Positions 18,065 to 27,397 of a stretch of 50,425 nucleotides of DNA are shown one piece after another. The notes under the pieces were generated by a model. The model worked only from the letters and a program-made list of their open reading frames with translations. It was not told where the DNA came from and made no database searches. The stretch comes from Thermoanaerobaculia bacterium (GTDB lineage Bacteria > Acidobacteriota > Thermoanaerobaculia > UBA5066), in contig JAJVIN010000056.1 of assembly GCA_022071945.1 (NCBI GenBank), forward strand, positions 1-50,425, read 5' to 3'. Position numbers and translations under genes: made by a program. Numbering within the stretch: the stretch's first letter is position 1; the number at the start of each line of letters is the position of its first letter.

Positions 18065-20032
18065 CTACCTCGAATCGGTGGCTCCACCGATCAGAAACGC
18101 GGGCGAGTAGAAGGCTCCATGATCGCAATCGTGACCGTTTCCGGCCTCGTCGACGAGGAGCGTCAGCTGCTTTTCTCCGTGTAAGGGAACGCGAATGTAG
18201 AGCGGCTTGGAAGTCCGGCCCGCCACGGAGCCGTCTCTCAGGACGGCCCCGCCGCAGGTGAAGAGCCCACTCGCAAAGAGCTCCCGGTTTCCCTCGCCCA
18301 GGATCCGAAAGCGCAGGGAGGCCTTCTGGCACCGCTGGCCACTCTCGGCGATGGAGACGATGCTCTCGAAGGCCACCGCGCCCGCGGGGACCTCCAGAGT
18401 GAACTGCGTGCGGGCGTGGGCCAGAATCGCGTGCTCGAAGCGGTAGGGGCCGAAAGTCGCCTCCTCGCCCGACTTGGCCAGGAATTGAGGGGCCGAGAAG
18501 GAGTGTGAGAGCTTCAGAGGATCCAGCGTGTCGGCGTAGACCCTGGCGCCCTCCCAGGCGGGGATCTCGGGCATCACGCGAAAAGCCCCCATGAGACGGC
18601 CCTGCCAGTCGCGGGGTACGTCGACGTCGGGCGCCGCGTAGAAGGCATGCCAGGTGAGCGTGCTGGAGACCGTTGTGAAGATCGAGCCGAGCGAAAGGAC
18701 GCCCCACAGCGCGGCTCGAGGCACGGAAAACCTCATGCCCTCCGCCACGAGGTAGATGAGGGGGAGCGCGAGCCAGGGGACGATCTCGGCCGAATACCGG
18801 TGTGAGGCCGACCAGAACGAGAGGATCAGGACCACCTGCGAGAGAAGCGACAGGCTCATCAAGAGGGCCGGCCAGTTGCGCCTGCGAAACAGGATCGGAG
18901 TGCCCAGCGCCGCGCCCAGGACGAGCCACGGGGACACGAGGCTGAGCGAGACCGTTTGCTCGATCCAGCTGTGGTTGAAGAAGGGTTTCCTGTGGTAGTC
19001 CGCCGTCGCCATCTGGAAGTAGGGCGGGTCCGGCAGGAAGTAGGCGGTTCGAAAGCCGAGGTAGTTCTGGAAGAGAACCGGAATCCGCTTGAAGTTGAGG
19101 ACGCCCTCCATGGTCTCGTCCGGGTTCAAGTAGCAGTACTTGTAGTCCATGAAGGTCTTGATGGACCCGAAGCGGTCGTAGTTGTACCAGGCCTGATAGG
19201 CGAGCATGACGACCGCCGGCAAGAGGGGCAGGATCAGGAAGCGGACGGCGCGCCAGCCGTGGTTGGCGCGCCAGCCGTGGTTGGCGCGCACGAGGGTCTG
19301 GCGCGAGAAGGGGGCCTGTCGCAGGAGGTGTGTCGCCGCCAGGATGGCCAGGATGCCGTAGACGGGGACTCCGAACGTGACGCGCGACAGGAGGCTGATT
19401 CCGGCCGCCGTCGAGGTGATGAGGAGAGCCCGGCCCGGGGGCAGCCAGCTTCGAAGGTAGGCGATGGCACCGTAGAGGGCCCACGTCGAGGCCGCCAGGG
19501 CCCACGTGATCGCCTCGTGGTAGATCCGGCCGGTCGAGACGAGGTAGAGGAGCGGGCTGCCCAGACCCCAGCCCAGGAAAAGGAGAACAAAGAGAACGTC
19601 GCGCGCGGCCCGGGAGAGATTCCGGTTGTCTTCCAGGGCCCGGTGGATCGTGAGGGCGAAGCCAGCAAGACAGAGGAGAGAAGCCAGGAGCGAGCCGACG
19701 CGCCCCCACTTTCCCCACGCATCCTTCCAGATGAGATTCAGCGGAATCCGGACGATGGCGGGGAAGGGGCCCCAGTACATGTACTTCTTGCCGTTGATGT
19801 CGAGCCCTTCCCAGTTGACCGTATCCGGGTCAAGGCTGGCATCGAATCTCAAGAGGTGATCGCCGAGGGAGTCGTACGCGCTGCTGCGAAGCTCCGGGCC
19901 GATCAGCTGCCAGGTTCCGTACGAGACGAGATAGACGTGAACGATCCCGATCACGGCGAGCGCCGAGACAAAGAGAATCAAACGGCGATACGGCCGGGGT
20001 TCGGCGGGGACGGGAGGGCTCGTAGCGGTCAC
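18065..20032 (-). CDS. Polytopic membrane glycosyltransferase-like protein
   Basis: A large membrane protein, 655 residues from the GTG at 20032. The frame runs on to 20167, but that would overlap the divergent reductase gene and no Shine-Dalgarno is clear, so the start is uncertain. Eight or more hydrophobic helices are seen (LILFVSALAVIGIVHVYLV, then VGSLLASLLCLAGFAL, FLILPLLPAVVMLAY and others), with a large loop after the first helix. This resembles PMT/ArnT-like GT-C enzymes that use lipid-linked sugars. The last roughly 170 residues are a soluble beta-rich region reminiscent of NPCBM-type domains. An 18-bp tandem duplication (19247-19282) inserts a repeated ANHGWR in a loop. It is first in the operon with the GtrB-like and methyltransferase genes. 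Confidence 0.7.
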   Translation of the reverse strand: MTATSPPVPAEPRPYRRLILFVSALAVIGIVHVYLVSYGTWQLIGPELRSSAYDSLGDHLLRFDASLDPDTVNWEGLDINGKKYMYWGPFPAIVRIPLNLIWKDAWGKWGRVGSLLASLLCLAGFALTIHRALEDNRNLSRAARDVLFVLLFLGWGLGSPLLYLVSTGRIYHEAITWALAASTWALYGAIAYLRSWLPPGRALLITSTAAGISLLSRVTFGVPVYGILAILAATHLLRQAPFSRQTLVRANHGWRANHGWRAVRFLILPLLPAVVMLAYQAWYNYDRFGSIKTFMDYKYCYLNPDETMEGVLNFKRIPVLFQNYLGFRTAYFLPDPPYFQMATADYHRKPFFNHSWIEQTVSLSLVSPWLVLGAALGTPILFRRRNWPALLMSLSLLSQVVLILSFWSASHRYSAEIVPWLALPLIYLVAEGMRFSVPRAALWGVLSLGSIFTTVSSTLTWHAFYAAPDVDVPRDWQGRLMGAFRVMPEIPAWEGARVYADTLDPLKLSHSFSAPQFLAKSGEEATFGPYRFEHAILAHARTQFTLEVPAGAVAFESIVSIAESGQRCQKASLRFRILGEGNRELFASGLFTCGGAVLRDGSVAGRTSKPLYIRVPLHGEKQLTLLVDEAGNGHDCDHGAFYSPAFLIGGATDSR

Positions 20033-20151
20033 GGGGCGCGCCGGATCATCGCATGACGGGCGCACCCTTTCATCCCGTTTGCACCCCGGGTCATACTCCG
20101 CGGCCCGGGGACTCCCCTTGGGAAGGGAACCGGCGGATGGAGGACTCTGGG

Positions 20152-20706
20152 ATGGCGATTCGTGCATCCGTTTTCATCGCGGCGAGCCTGGATGGGTACA
20201 TCGCCCGCACCGACGGAGGAATCGACTGGCTGGGCTCTGGTGACGGGGCCGAGGACTACGGCTACAGCGAGTTCTTCGACCTCGTCGACGTTCTCGTCGT
20301 GGGGCGGAACTCCTACGAGAAAGTGTTGTCGTTTCCGGAATGGCCCTACGGCGAGAAGAAGGTCGTGGTCCTGACGTCGCGGCCGCTGTCCGTCCCGGCG
20401 GGAAGGGAGGGAATCATCTCGTCATCCGCCGAGGCTCCGGAGATCCTGCTGAACCGTCTTGGGGCCGAGGGGGTGAAGCGGGTGTACGTCGACGGCGGTG
20501 TCACGATTCAGCGCTTCCTGTCGGCCGGCGCGATCGACGACCTCACCATCACATGGATCCCCGTCTTGCTCGGCACGGGGATTCCCCTGTTCGGTCCGAC
20601 CGGGCGCGACATCTTTCTGAGACACGTCCGGACGAGGGCATTCCCAAACGGCTACGTCCAGAGTACCTACGAGGTCGAGAGTCCGGTGCCCGTGACCCAG
20701 TCCTGA
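20152..20706 (+). CDS. Dihydrofolate reductase/RibD-C family reductase
   Basis: This 184-residue protein starts at the ATG at 20152 after GGAGG; another in-frame ATG lies at 20137. The sequence follows the RibD C-terminal/DHFR-like fold: VFIAASLDGYIARTDGGIDW at the N-terminus, VLVVGRNSYE, KVVVLTSRPL, VKRVYVDGGVTIQRFL (the NADPH-binding Gly-Gly region) and WIPVLLGTGIPLF. Such proteins are NADPH-dependent reductases, often of unknown substrate; true FolA activity is unlikely because the family differs from FolA. It is divergent from the glycosylation operon and appears monocistronic. Confidence 0.87.
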   Translation: MAIRASVFIAASLDGYIARTDGGIDWLGSGDGAEDYGYSEFFDLVDVLVVGRNSYEKVLSFPEWPYGEKKVVVLTSRPLSVPAGREGIISSSAEAPEILLNRLGAEGVKRVYVDGGVTIQRFLSAGAIDDLTITWIPVLLGTGIPLFGPTGRDIFLRHVRTRAFPNGYVQSTYEVESPVPVTQS

Positions 20707-20969
20707 TCGTCCGTTTCCTCCCTGGCCGGTTCGCGGTTCCTGCCCCCTCTGCGTCTCGGTCTGCCCGGCGGATCCGGAAGCGGCACCTCTGGGTAGCCGG
20801 AGATGTCATGGACCGCGGTGAGGGTCGGACGGAGGGTCAGACGGAGCCGCAGTTTCTTCGCGGCCTCCTGGAAGGTAAGCCCTTCCGGTGTCCTTCGAAC
20901 ACATGGCTCCAGTCCCTCGAGGAGGGTCCTTCAGCGCGCCTAGACGATCGGTCGGCCCATACTGTCGGC

Positions 20970-21116
20970 GTGCGGCTCGGTGACCTCCTGATCGTCGGGT
21001 GGGGAACGGGGACGGATTGCGGCGTCATGGCCTACAAGAACAAGGGCGGCATCCTCGAGGGACCATGGGCCTTGAAAGGAACCTCGAAAACGGGCAACGA
21101 GAAACTGGTCAAGTAG
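20970..21116 (+). pseudogene. C-terminal fragment of a small beta-rich protein
   Basis: A 48-codon stretch in one frame from a GTG to the TAG at 21114-21116 has typical host codon use. It reads like the C-terminus of a small conserved secreted beta-rich protein (LLIVGWGTGTDCGVMAYK, then GILEGPWALKG). The pattern GWG..CGV.Y....G.L.G.W is familiar from uncharacterised bacterial proteins of 150 or more residues, so the rest seems lost. The preceding 20707-20969 holds no gene I recognise. The call rests on resemblance only. Confidence 0.35.
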
Positions 21117-21236
21117 CCGAGCCCTGACAGTCGCGACTCGGACGCCGGGGTTCCTTGAGCAGGGTCCCGACGAGGACAGGGCAATCGGTGCGAGCTAAGC
21201 CCTACAGCTATCCCTGACCGGTGCGGGGTCGTATCC

Positions 21237-23717
21237 TTGCTCCCCGTGTCCAGCTTGCTGGGCCAGCGCGTCGGTCACTATCGGGTCCTCGAAGTCCTCG
21301 GAAAAGGGGGGATGGGCGAGGTCTACGCCGCCCTCGACGAGAAACTCGGACGGAAGGTCGCGCTCAAGAGCATGCGGGCAGACCGGCGCCCGGAGGAAGC
21401 AACGAGGCTCCGCTTTCTTCGAGAGGCCCGCGTCCTCTCCCAGCTCGCCCACCCGGGAATCTGCCAGATCTTCGACCACATCGAAGAGGAGGGGACCGAA
21501 CTCCTTGTCCTGGAGTTGATCGAAGGGCGCCGTCTCTCCGAGGCGATCACGGTCGGGATGACCTTCTCGGAGAAGCTCGCTGTCGCCGAACAGATCGTCG
21601 CGGCGCTCGCGGCGGCGCACGAGAAGGGCATCATCCATCGTGATCTCAAGCCCGACAACGTGATGATCACGGGCAGGGGCCAAGTCAAGGTCCTCGACTT
21701 CGGCCTCTCATGCCTTCTCGGGGACGAGCGGCTCCCTGCCCCGTTATCAAGCCCTGAGCAGAAGTCCGTCGCGACCGACTCCGGTGGGCCGGGAGCACAG
21801 GACACGTGGCCGATGCTCCCGGCCGGCCCGACGGTCCGGGTCCCGATCGCTTCGACAGACCCTTCGTCGAGACCGTCGGACAAGATCACGACCCTGGGAA
21901 TGGTCGTGGGGACGCTCGGCTACATGAGCCCCGAACAGGCACGCGGGGAAGACGTCTCGACGGCTTCGGACCTCTTCTCGCTCGGGCTTCTCCTGCAGGA
22001 ACTCTTCACGGAGGTGCCACCCTACGAAGCGACCCTGGACGTGAAGGAGATGCTCGCTCTCGCGGCGGCCGGGCGGCCTCGCCGGATGGAGGGGATCGAC
22101 GGCGATCTCGCGGTGCTCATCCGGCGCCTCCAGTCCCTGGCCCCGGCATCCCGCCCGTCGGCAGTGGACACCGCCGAGAGGCTCGCCTGGATCCGTCTGA
22201 AGCCCCAGCGCCGGAGAAAGAAGCTCGCCGCCGTCGCGGCCGTGGCGATGCTGGCCCTCTTCGGCGTGGCGATGGCCCTGCTCGCGGTCCGGGCGACGAG
22301 GGCGGAGCGGGCCGCGCAAAAGGACGCGGAGACCTCGAAGAGGGTCACCGAGTTCCTCGTCGGACTGTTCCGGGTTTCCGACCCCGGGGAATCTCGTGGC
22401 AACGAGATCAAAGCTCGCGAACTCCTGGACAAGGGCGCTGAGAAGATCCAGACGGAACTGAAGCTCCAGCCAGCGGTCCAGGCCCAGCTGATGGACACGA
22501 TGGGAGTCGTCTACTGGAAGCTCGGCCTCTACTCGGAGGCACAGCGGCTGCTCGAGACGGCCCTGGCGATTCGTGAAAAGGCCCCTGACGCTGGAATCCC
22601 CGCCGTTGCGGCGAGTCTGACCAACCTCGGGACGCTCTACTACGACCAGGGGCAGTACGCGAAGGCGAGGCCCTTGATCTCCAGGGGTCTCACGCTCTTC
22701 GAGAAGTCTCCGGGTCCGGAAAGCCCCGAGGCCGCCAGAGCCCTCAACAGCCTGGCGAATGTCAGCTGGCGGGAGGGGAGCGTAACCGAGGCCGAACTCC
22801 TCTACGCCAGGAGCCTGGCCATCCGGGAGAAGGTCCTGGCGCCCGGTCACCCCGACATCGCCGAGAGTCTCAACAACCTCGGGATGGTGTGCGTCCAACG
22901 GGGTCAGTTCGACCGGGCCGAGCCGCTCTTCCGGCGGAGCCTGGAAATCTGGGAGAAGGCTCAGGGGCAGGACCACCCGGACGTCGCCGACAGCCTGAAC
23001 AACCTCGGCAGTGTGTGCTGGCAGCAGGGGCGGTACGCTGAGGCCGAGCCTCTCTTTCGGAGGAGCCTCTCGATCCGCGAAAAAGTCCTGGGAGCGCGCC
23101 ACCCGGGGGTTGCCGCGGTCCTGACGAACCTCGCGGGCCTCTGCAGCGACCAGGGACGCTACGCCGAGGCTGAGCCGCTGGTCCGCCAGAGCCTCGAGAT
23201 CTGGATCGCGGCCGTCGGGCCGGACCATCCGGACGTTGCGCAGTCCCTCAACACGCTGGCGACCCTCGCCTGGTGGCAGGGCCGAGTCAAGGAGGCCGAG
23301 CCGCTCTTCCGGCGGAGTCTCGAGATCCGCGAGAAGGCTCTGGGACCCGGTCATCCGTTGACGGCAAGCAGCCTCAGCAATCTCGGGAACCTCTGCTACC
23401 ACGACGGGAGATTCCCCGAGGGAGAACAGCTCGTGCTGCGCAGCCTGGCCATCCGCGAGAAGACCCTGGGCTCGGGACACGTCGACACCGCGGAGAGCCT
23501 CTTCAGTCTTGGTTGCCTGGAGGCGCTACGCGGCCGGCGGCCGGAAGCACTCGACTACCTGCGCCGCGCGCTGCCCGGGGGCGCTGTTGCACCCTGGATG
23601 CGCGGGATCGCCGAGGACAGCGACCTCGCCTCCCTCCGTGGCGATCCGGAGTTCGGGCGGATCGTTGATGAGGTCAAGAAGCGAGCGCAGCGAGCGGGGA
23701 AGAAGGGACCCGGTTGA
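21237..23717 (+). CDS. Ser/Thr protein kinase with TPR repeats
   Basis: A protein of about 826 residues. The start is a TTG at 21237 or a GTG at 21246, with no clear Shine-Dalgarno. The kinase domain spans about 12-320 (GKGGMGEVYAA, VALKSM, HRDLKPDNVM, DFGLS). An insertion of roughly 70 residues sits between DFG and GTLGYMSPEQ, unusual because this region is the activation loop. One transmembrane helix follows at about 330-352, then at least eight 42-residue TPR units (pattern SLNNLG...G....AEPLFRRSLEI.EK..G..HPDVA). This kinase-TM-TPR layout is common in Acidobacteria and Myxobacteria signalling; the TPR part would lie outside the cytoplasm. The next gene is a beta-propeller membrane protein. 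Confidence 0.87.
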   Translation: MLPVSSLLGQRVGHYRVLEVLGKGGMGEVYAALDEKLGRKVALKSMRADRRPEEATRLRFLREARVLSQLAHPGICQIFDHIEEEGTELLVLELIEGRRLSEAITVGMTFSEKLAVAEQIVAALAAAHEKGIIHRDLKPDNVMITGRGQVKVLDFGLSCLLGDERLPAPLSSPEQKSVATDSGGPGAQDTWPMLPAGPTVRVPIASTDPSSRPSDKITTLGMVVGTLGYMSPEQARGEDVSTASDLFSLGLLLQELFTEVPPYEATLDVKEMLALAAAGRPRRMEGIDGDLAVLIRRLQSLAPASRPSAVDTAERLAWIRLKPQRRRKKLAAVAAVAMLALFGVAMALLAVRATRAERAAQKDAETSKRVTEFLVGLFRVSDPGESRGNEIKARELLDKGAEKIQTELKLQPAVQAQLMDTMGVVYWKLGLYSEAQRLLETALAIREKAPDAGIPAVAASLTNLGTLYYDQGQYAKARPLISRGLTLFEKSPGPESPEAARALNSLANVSWREGSVTEAELLYARSLAIREKVLAPGHPDIAESLNNLGMVCVQRGQFDRAEPLFRRSLEIWEKAQGQDHPDVADSLNNLGSVCWQQGRYAEAEPLFRRSLSIREKVLGARHPGVAAVLTNLAGLCSDQGRYAEAEPLVRQSLEIWIAAVGPDHPDVAQSLNTLATLAWWQGRVKEAEPLFRRSLEIREKALGPGHPLTASSLSNLGNLCYHDGRFPEGEQLVLRSLAIREKTLGSGHVDTAESLFSLGCLEALRGRRPEALDYLRRALPGGAVAPWMRGIAEDSDLASLRGDPEFGRIVDEVKKRAQRAGKKGPG

Positions 23718-23920
23718 GGAGTTCGCCGGGTTGGGAGCACGGGACCATTCGTTCGGGGCGGATCTCCACCGCGATCTGGCGCGCGCGGGGTGCTGCGCGA
23801 CGGCCGCACGAGAAGCCCTGGGAGAGCGTTGTCCAGGCGAGAAAGCGCACTCTGACCCTTCCGGATCGGGGCCGGGCAGATCCCGCCCCGGCGCGGTAGC
23901 ATCGGCCGAGAACTCGCTCC

Positions 23921-25174
23921 ATGTTGATCGTCTACGAGTTGCCCAGCGGGAATCCCTGCTTGAAGACCGAGGCCCAAGGCCAGATAGAGGTGGCGATCTC
24001 CCGTGATGGTTCTCGTGTCGCTTTTCGCGAGGGCGGGGTCCTGCGAGCGCTCGAGAGGGCAACGGGAGCCGTCGTTTCAGAGCCGAAGTCTCGTACGACC
24101 GGTCCGCTCGCCCTTTCGGCCGATGGTCGGCGCGTGGCCTCTTTGACCGATTCCCGGGACTCGCGAGGCGAGTTGATCAGCGTGTGGGATCTGGATGAGG
24201 CGGGCCGTTGCGTCGAGTTGCCAACCCCCGGAGCCGTCAGCGGCCTCGCGCTTTCGCCGGATGGTTCCCGTCTCGCCGTTCAGGCCCGCGACGGCGGCAC
24301 CGAGGTGTTCCGGATTGCCGATGGCGTGCGGGAATCGAGCTTTCCCTCCGAAAGCGGGAAGGGCCTCTTCTTCTCTCCGGACGGTGCCTTCCTCGCGATC
24401 CTCTCCTCGGAAAAGGCACGGATCGTTTCCCTGGCCACGGGAGACATCTCCGAGTTCGAGGCTGTCCAGACTCTTGCCTTCCACCCGGACGGCCGATCCC
24501 TTCTCCTGGGTCGTGAAGGAAGGGTGGACGTGGTGAACGAACGACGAGAACTGGTTCGGTCCTTTCCCGTGCCAGGCAAGGGAAGCTGTGCCCTGGGCGC
24601 CTTCGTCGGAGACGGTGCGCGAATGGTCGTCTCCGGGTACTGGAAGCGGCCCCGGATCATCGACGGCTCGTCGGGCGATACGGTCCTCGAGATCCCGTTC
24701 CAGGTCGGACTCGGGATGGCGATGGCGCTCTCCGCGGATGGCCGGTTCCTGGTGGCGGCGGGCGACGACAGTTGGTTCGGTTCCGCGGCCGACTTCTGGG
24801 CCCAGTACTTCGTCTCTCCGTTTCCGCCCGCGGGCGGGTTCTCCCCCTACCGTTTTCCGGGCGTGACGGTGCACCTCCCGGTGCTCGGCCTTCTGACACA
24901 GCTCGGTTGGATCGTGTGTGGGAATGCCAGACCCCTCGTGGCGGGATGGGCCGTCGCCGGGCTCTACCTCGGCAGGGACCTCGCCATTGCCGGGCATTAC
25001 AACCTTCTCGTGACGATCGTGGTCTGGGCCCTGGCAGTCCTAGCCTGGCTGTTCGGAGGAATGGACTGGCTGGCCCGATGGCTGACACCGGCACCCTCCC
25101 TCTGGATCGCCGGTCTCGCGACGGCAGCTGTGCTTGGGGGCCTCGTTCTCCAGGCCCGGCGCTCGGTCCAGTGA
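23921..25174 (+). CDS. Beta-propeller protein with C-terminal membrane helices
   Basis: A 417-residue protein whose first 300 residues are WD40/TolB-like blades with repeated hydrophobic-L-SPDGSRLA-type strands (ALSADGRRVASL, ALSPDGSRLAV, FFSPDGAFLAIL, ALSADGRFLVAA). The last about 100 residues contain three or four hydrophobic helices (PLVAGWAVAGLYLG, LVTIVVWALAVLAWLF, IAGLATAAVLGGLVL). The start is uncertain: the ATG at 23921 has no clear Shine-Dalgarno and the first blade looks incomplete, so the N-terminus may be missing. The 203 bases before it hold no recognisable gene. No enzyme activity is suggested. It may partner with the upstream TPR kinase, but only proximity supports this. Confidence 0.65.
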   Translation: MLIVYELPSGNPCLKTEAQGQIEVAISRDGSRVAFREGGVLRALERATGAVVSEPKSRTTGPLALSADGRRVASLTDSRDSRGELISVWDLDEAGRCVELPTPGAVSGLALSPDGSRLAVQARDGGTEVFRIADGVRESSFPSESGKGLFFSPDGAFLAILSSEKARIVSLATGDISEFEAVQTLAFHPDGRSLLLGREGRVDVVNERRELVRSFPVPGKGSCALGAFVGDGARMVVSGYWKRPRIIDGSSGDTVLEIPFQVGLGMAMALSADGRFLVAAGDDSWFGSAADFWAQYFVSPFPPAGGFSPYRFPGVTVHLPVLGLLTQLGWIVCGNARPLVAGWAVAGLYLGRDLAIAGHYNLLVTIVVWALAVLAWLFGGMDWLARWLTPAPSLWIAGLATAAVLGGLVLQARRSVQ

Positions 25175-25246
25175 GCTGGCCCGCCGGTGACAGGGCGCCT
25201 GCCAGCGCGTCGGCGGTCGGGAGCCGCCGTCCCGCCGCCTGAACTG

Positions 25247-27397
25247 CTACGGCAACTGGCCGTGAACCTGCCAGAGCGTTCGACGCGCTTCCTCGGGAGC
25301 CCTCGTCAGAAGCTCTCTCAGGAGAGGAACGGGGACGTCCGGGTTTCCTGCCAGAGCCCGGTCGACGTCGTTCTCTTTCGCGGAGAGGAGCAGCCGCCGG
25401 AGTTCATCCGCCTCGGGACCGGGCCGCCCCATCCATGCCGCGCACGCGACATCGTCGAGCGCGCTCGCGTGGTCGAGGATCGTCCGCGTGTGGCGGAGCA
25501 AGGCCTGAAGGGGAGTGGCCGAGTTCATCCGGGCCGCTGACGCGAGGTACTTCTCGTCCGAGTCGAGGAGCTGGGCAAGGATGGGGCCGGGGTCGCTCTT
25601 TCCGTCGCTGGCCTTCTTCTTCCACTTCTTGAACTCGGGCTCGAAGGTCAGCGCCAGATCGAGGGTCTCGGCACGGTCCAGGAGGACGTCGAGCGGCATG
25701 TTTCGGTGTGGCTCCAGGCGCCAGCTTCTCGGGAACACGCGGTGAAGGACCCGCAGAGCGGACGCAGGCAGGCGCGGGTGGCGAAGCAGGGCCTGTACGG
25801 CCGTGCTCTGCTCGACGTAAGCGGGATCCAGGAGATTCCAGGCGCTCGAAGGCGCCGCGGCCAGTCGTTCGGCCTCCGCCAGAAGGGCAGCTTCCGGCGC
25901 GGCCAGGTTCTCCAGGGCGAAGTGGCGGACTGTCGAGTCCGGGTCCCGGGCCAGGGTGGCGAGGATCCCGGAATCGCGGGAGGCCGAAGCGAGGGCCGTG
26001 CGCACGAGAGCGGAATCGTCCTTCACGAATCGGGGCCCGTTCTCCGCCAGAAACGGCAGGAGGCCCGCGTCCTGCTGAGCTGTCCGGAGCGCGGCCTCGC
26101 GAACGGCCCGGCGGGTATCCAGGAGGCCCTGCCGGAAGTCGGTCCGGCTGGCGGGCTTCGTCTCCACCTCGGATTCGTGCTGAACCGCCCAGGCGGCCAG
26201 CATTTCGTCCTTGGCGCCCCGCAACTCGGCGACCCAGGCGGCGGTCACCGGCAGGTAGCGCAAGGCCCGGGCCCGGACTGGACGTTCTGGGTCGGCGATC
26301 AGTTTCCGCCGTTGAGCGTCGGTGAGGTCCGGATGTGACGCGGTGGCCCTCCTGACGAGAGGTGCTTTGTCCCCCACGAGGGAAGGAAGGTGCGAAGCCG
26401 CGTGCTGGCTAGCGGCCAGTTGACGCCGGACGTCCTCATCGGGATCGCGCGCGAGAGCCGCCGCCGCGGCGGCAGGCAAGAGCGCGCTGTGGACGACGGC
26501 CGCGCGAACTCTGGCGTCTGCGTCCTTCGCCAGGAGCGAGACCGCCTTCGGGGAAGCCGCCGGGTGCCCGGCCGCGGCGACACGCATCCTCACGTCCTTG
26601 CTCGCGGCGTTTTCGTCGACCGTCGAGGAGGGAGCGGAGGGATCGACCCTCCAGGCGTGGATCGGGTTGATGGCATTGCGGCCAGGCCCACGGAAGACCG
26701 ACCGGCCGGACCGGATCGCCTCCTCGAAGACCTCGAAATCGGCGGGAGCGGGCTTGGCCTTCGCGAGGGCGCGGGCGGTCTTCGCACTCGCCTTCTTCCC
26801 GTCGTCGTCGATCCAGAAGGTCTTGCCGCCCTCTTCCTGCCGCCGGTGGGGAGTGCCGGACTCGTCTTCCCACCGCAAGAACTCGTCGAGGAAGACCTCT
26901 CGGGCGTCCAGAGGGGTCTCGGTTCCTTCCGAATCCCACTCGTAGCCGGTCTTTCGCTCGTCCGGGATGATCCGGGACCTGTCGTAGAGCAGGAACGCCC
27001 GCGCCTCGAGTTCCTTCCCCCACACCTCGAAGGCATAGTCGTTGTAGTAGCCGAAGGCCAGACCCTCGCAGCGAAGCGACCCCAGCACGACGAGGAGGTA
27101 CTGGCTCAAGAGGTCGCGGCAGAGGAGATCGCCGGTCACGACGAGCAAGGCGTCACCGCCTGTATCGAGGAGCGGGCCGCGTACCGTCAGGTCGCCGTCA
27201 ACGACGAGGTTGAGCGTGCTCTCGAACCCTCCGTCCACGACGAGGTCGCCTCGGTGGAGATACCACGTCCCCTCGAAGGAGTCGGCCAGCTGGGAGACGT
27301 GCCCCTGACCTCGCGGAAACCGATCGAGGATGGTCTTGCGTTGATCGGCGGGGAGGGGAACGAGGCGTGCGGCGAGGTCGAGAGTCGTCTTCATTGT
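25247..27397 (-). CDS. LRV/HEAT-like repeat protein with N-terminal beta-helix-like domain
   Basis: A protein of 716 residues from the ATG at 27397 (MKTTLDLAARLVPLP). The frame extends to 27604 with a hydrophobic stretch (VPAFFLLAAAFALLPG), but codon use there is poorer, so the shorter start is preferred. Residues about 45-145 have short strand repeats (GDLVVDGGF, LVVDGDLTVRGPL, LVVTGDLLCRDLL, VLGSLRCEGL) like polymer-forming/bactofilin-type beta-helices. The middle (about 270-500) has alpha-helical LRV/HEAT-like repeats (DADARVRAAVVHS, DPDEDVRRQLAAS, DPERPVRARALRY). No catalytic motif is visible. It probably acts as a scaffold. Its stop converges with the beta-propeller gene. Confidence 0.7.
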   Translation of the reverse strand, partial: TMKTTLDLAARLVPLPADQRKTILDRFPRGQGHVSQLADSFEGTWYLHRGDLVVDGGFESTLNLVVDGDLTVRGPLLDTGGDALLVVTGDLLCRDLLSQYLLVVLGSLRCEGLAFGYYNDYAFEVWGKELEARAFLLYDRSRIIPDERKTGYEWDSEGTETPLDAREVFLDEFLRWEDESGTPHRRQEEGGKTFWIDDDGKKASAKTARALAKAKPAPADFEVFEEAIRSGRSVFRGPGRNAINPIHAWRVDPSAPSSTVDENAASKDVRMRVAAAGHPAASPKAVSLLAKDADARVRAAVVHSALLPAAAAAALARDPDEDVRRQLAASQHAASHLPSLVGDKAPLVRRATASHPDLTDAQRRKLIADPERPVRARALRYLPVTAAWVAELRGAKDEMLAAWAVQHESEVETKPASRTDFRQGLLDTRRAVREAALRTAQQDAGLLPFLAENGPRFVKDDSALVRTALASASRDSGILATLARDPDSTVRHFALENLAAPEAALLAEAERLAAAPSSAWNLLDPAYVEQSTAVQALLRHPRLPASALRVLHRVFPRSWRLEPHRNMPLDVLLDRAETLDLALTFEPEFKKWKKKASDGKSDPGPILAQLLDSDEKYLASAARMNSATPLQALLRHTRTILDHASALDDVACAAWMGRPGPEADELRRLLLSAKENDVDRALAGNPDVPVPLLRELLTRAPEEARRTLWQVHGQLP

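Noticed and set aside
17062-18261. A 399-codon plus-strand frame
   Set aside because: It is antisense to the GtrB-like glycosyltransferase, with no family features.
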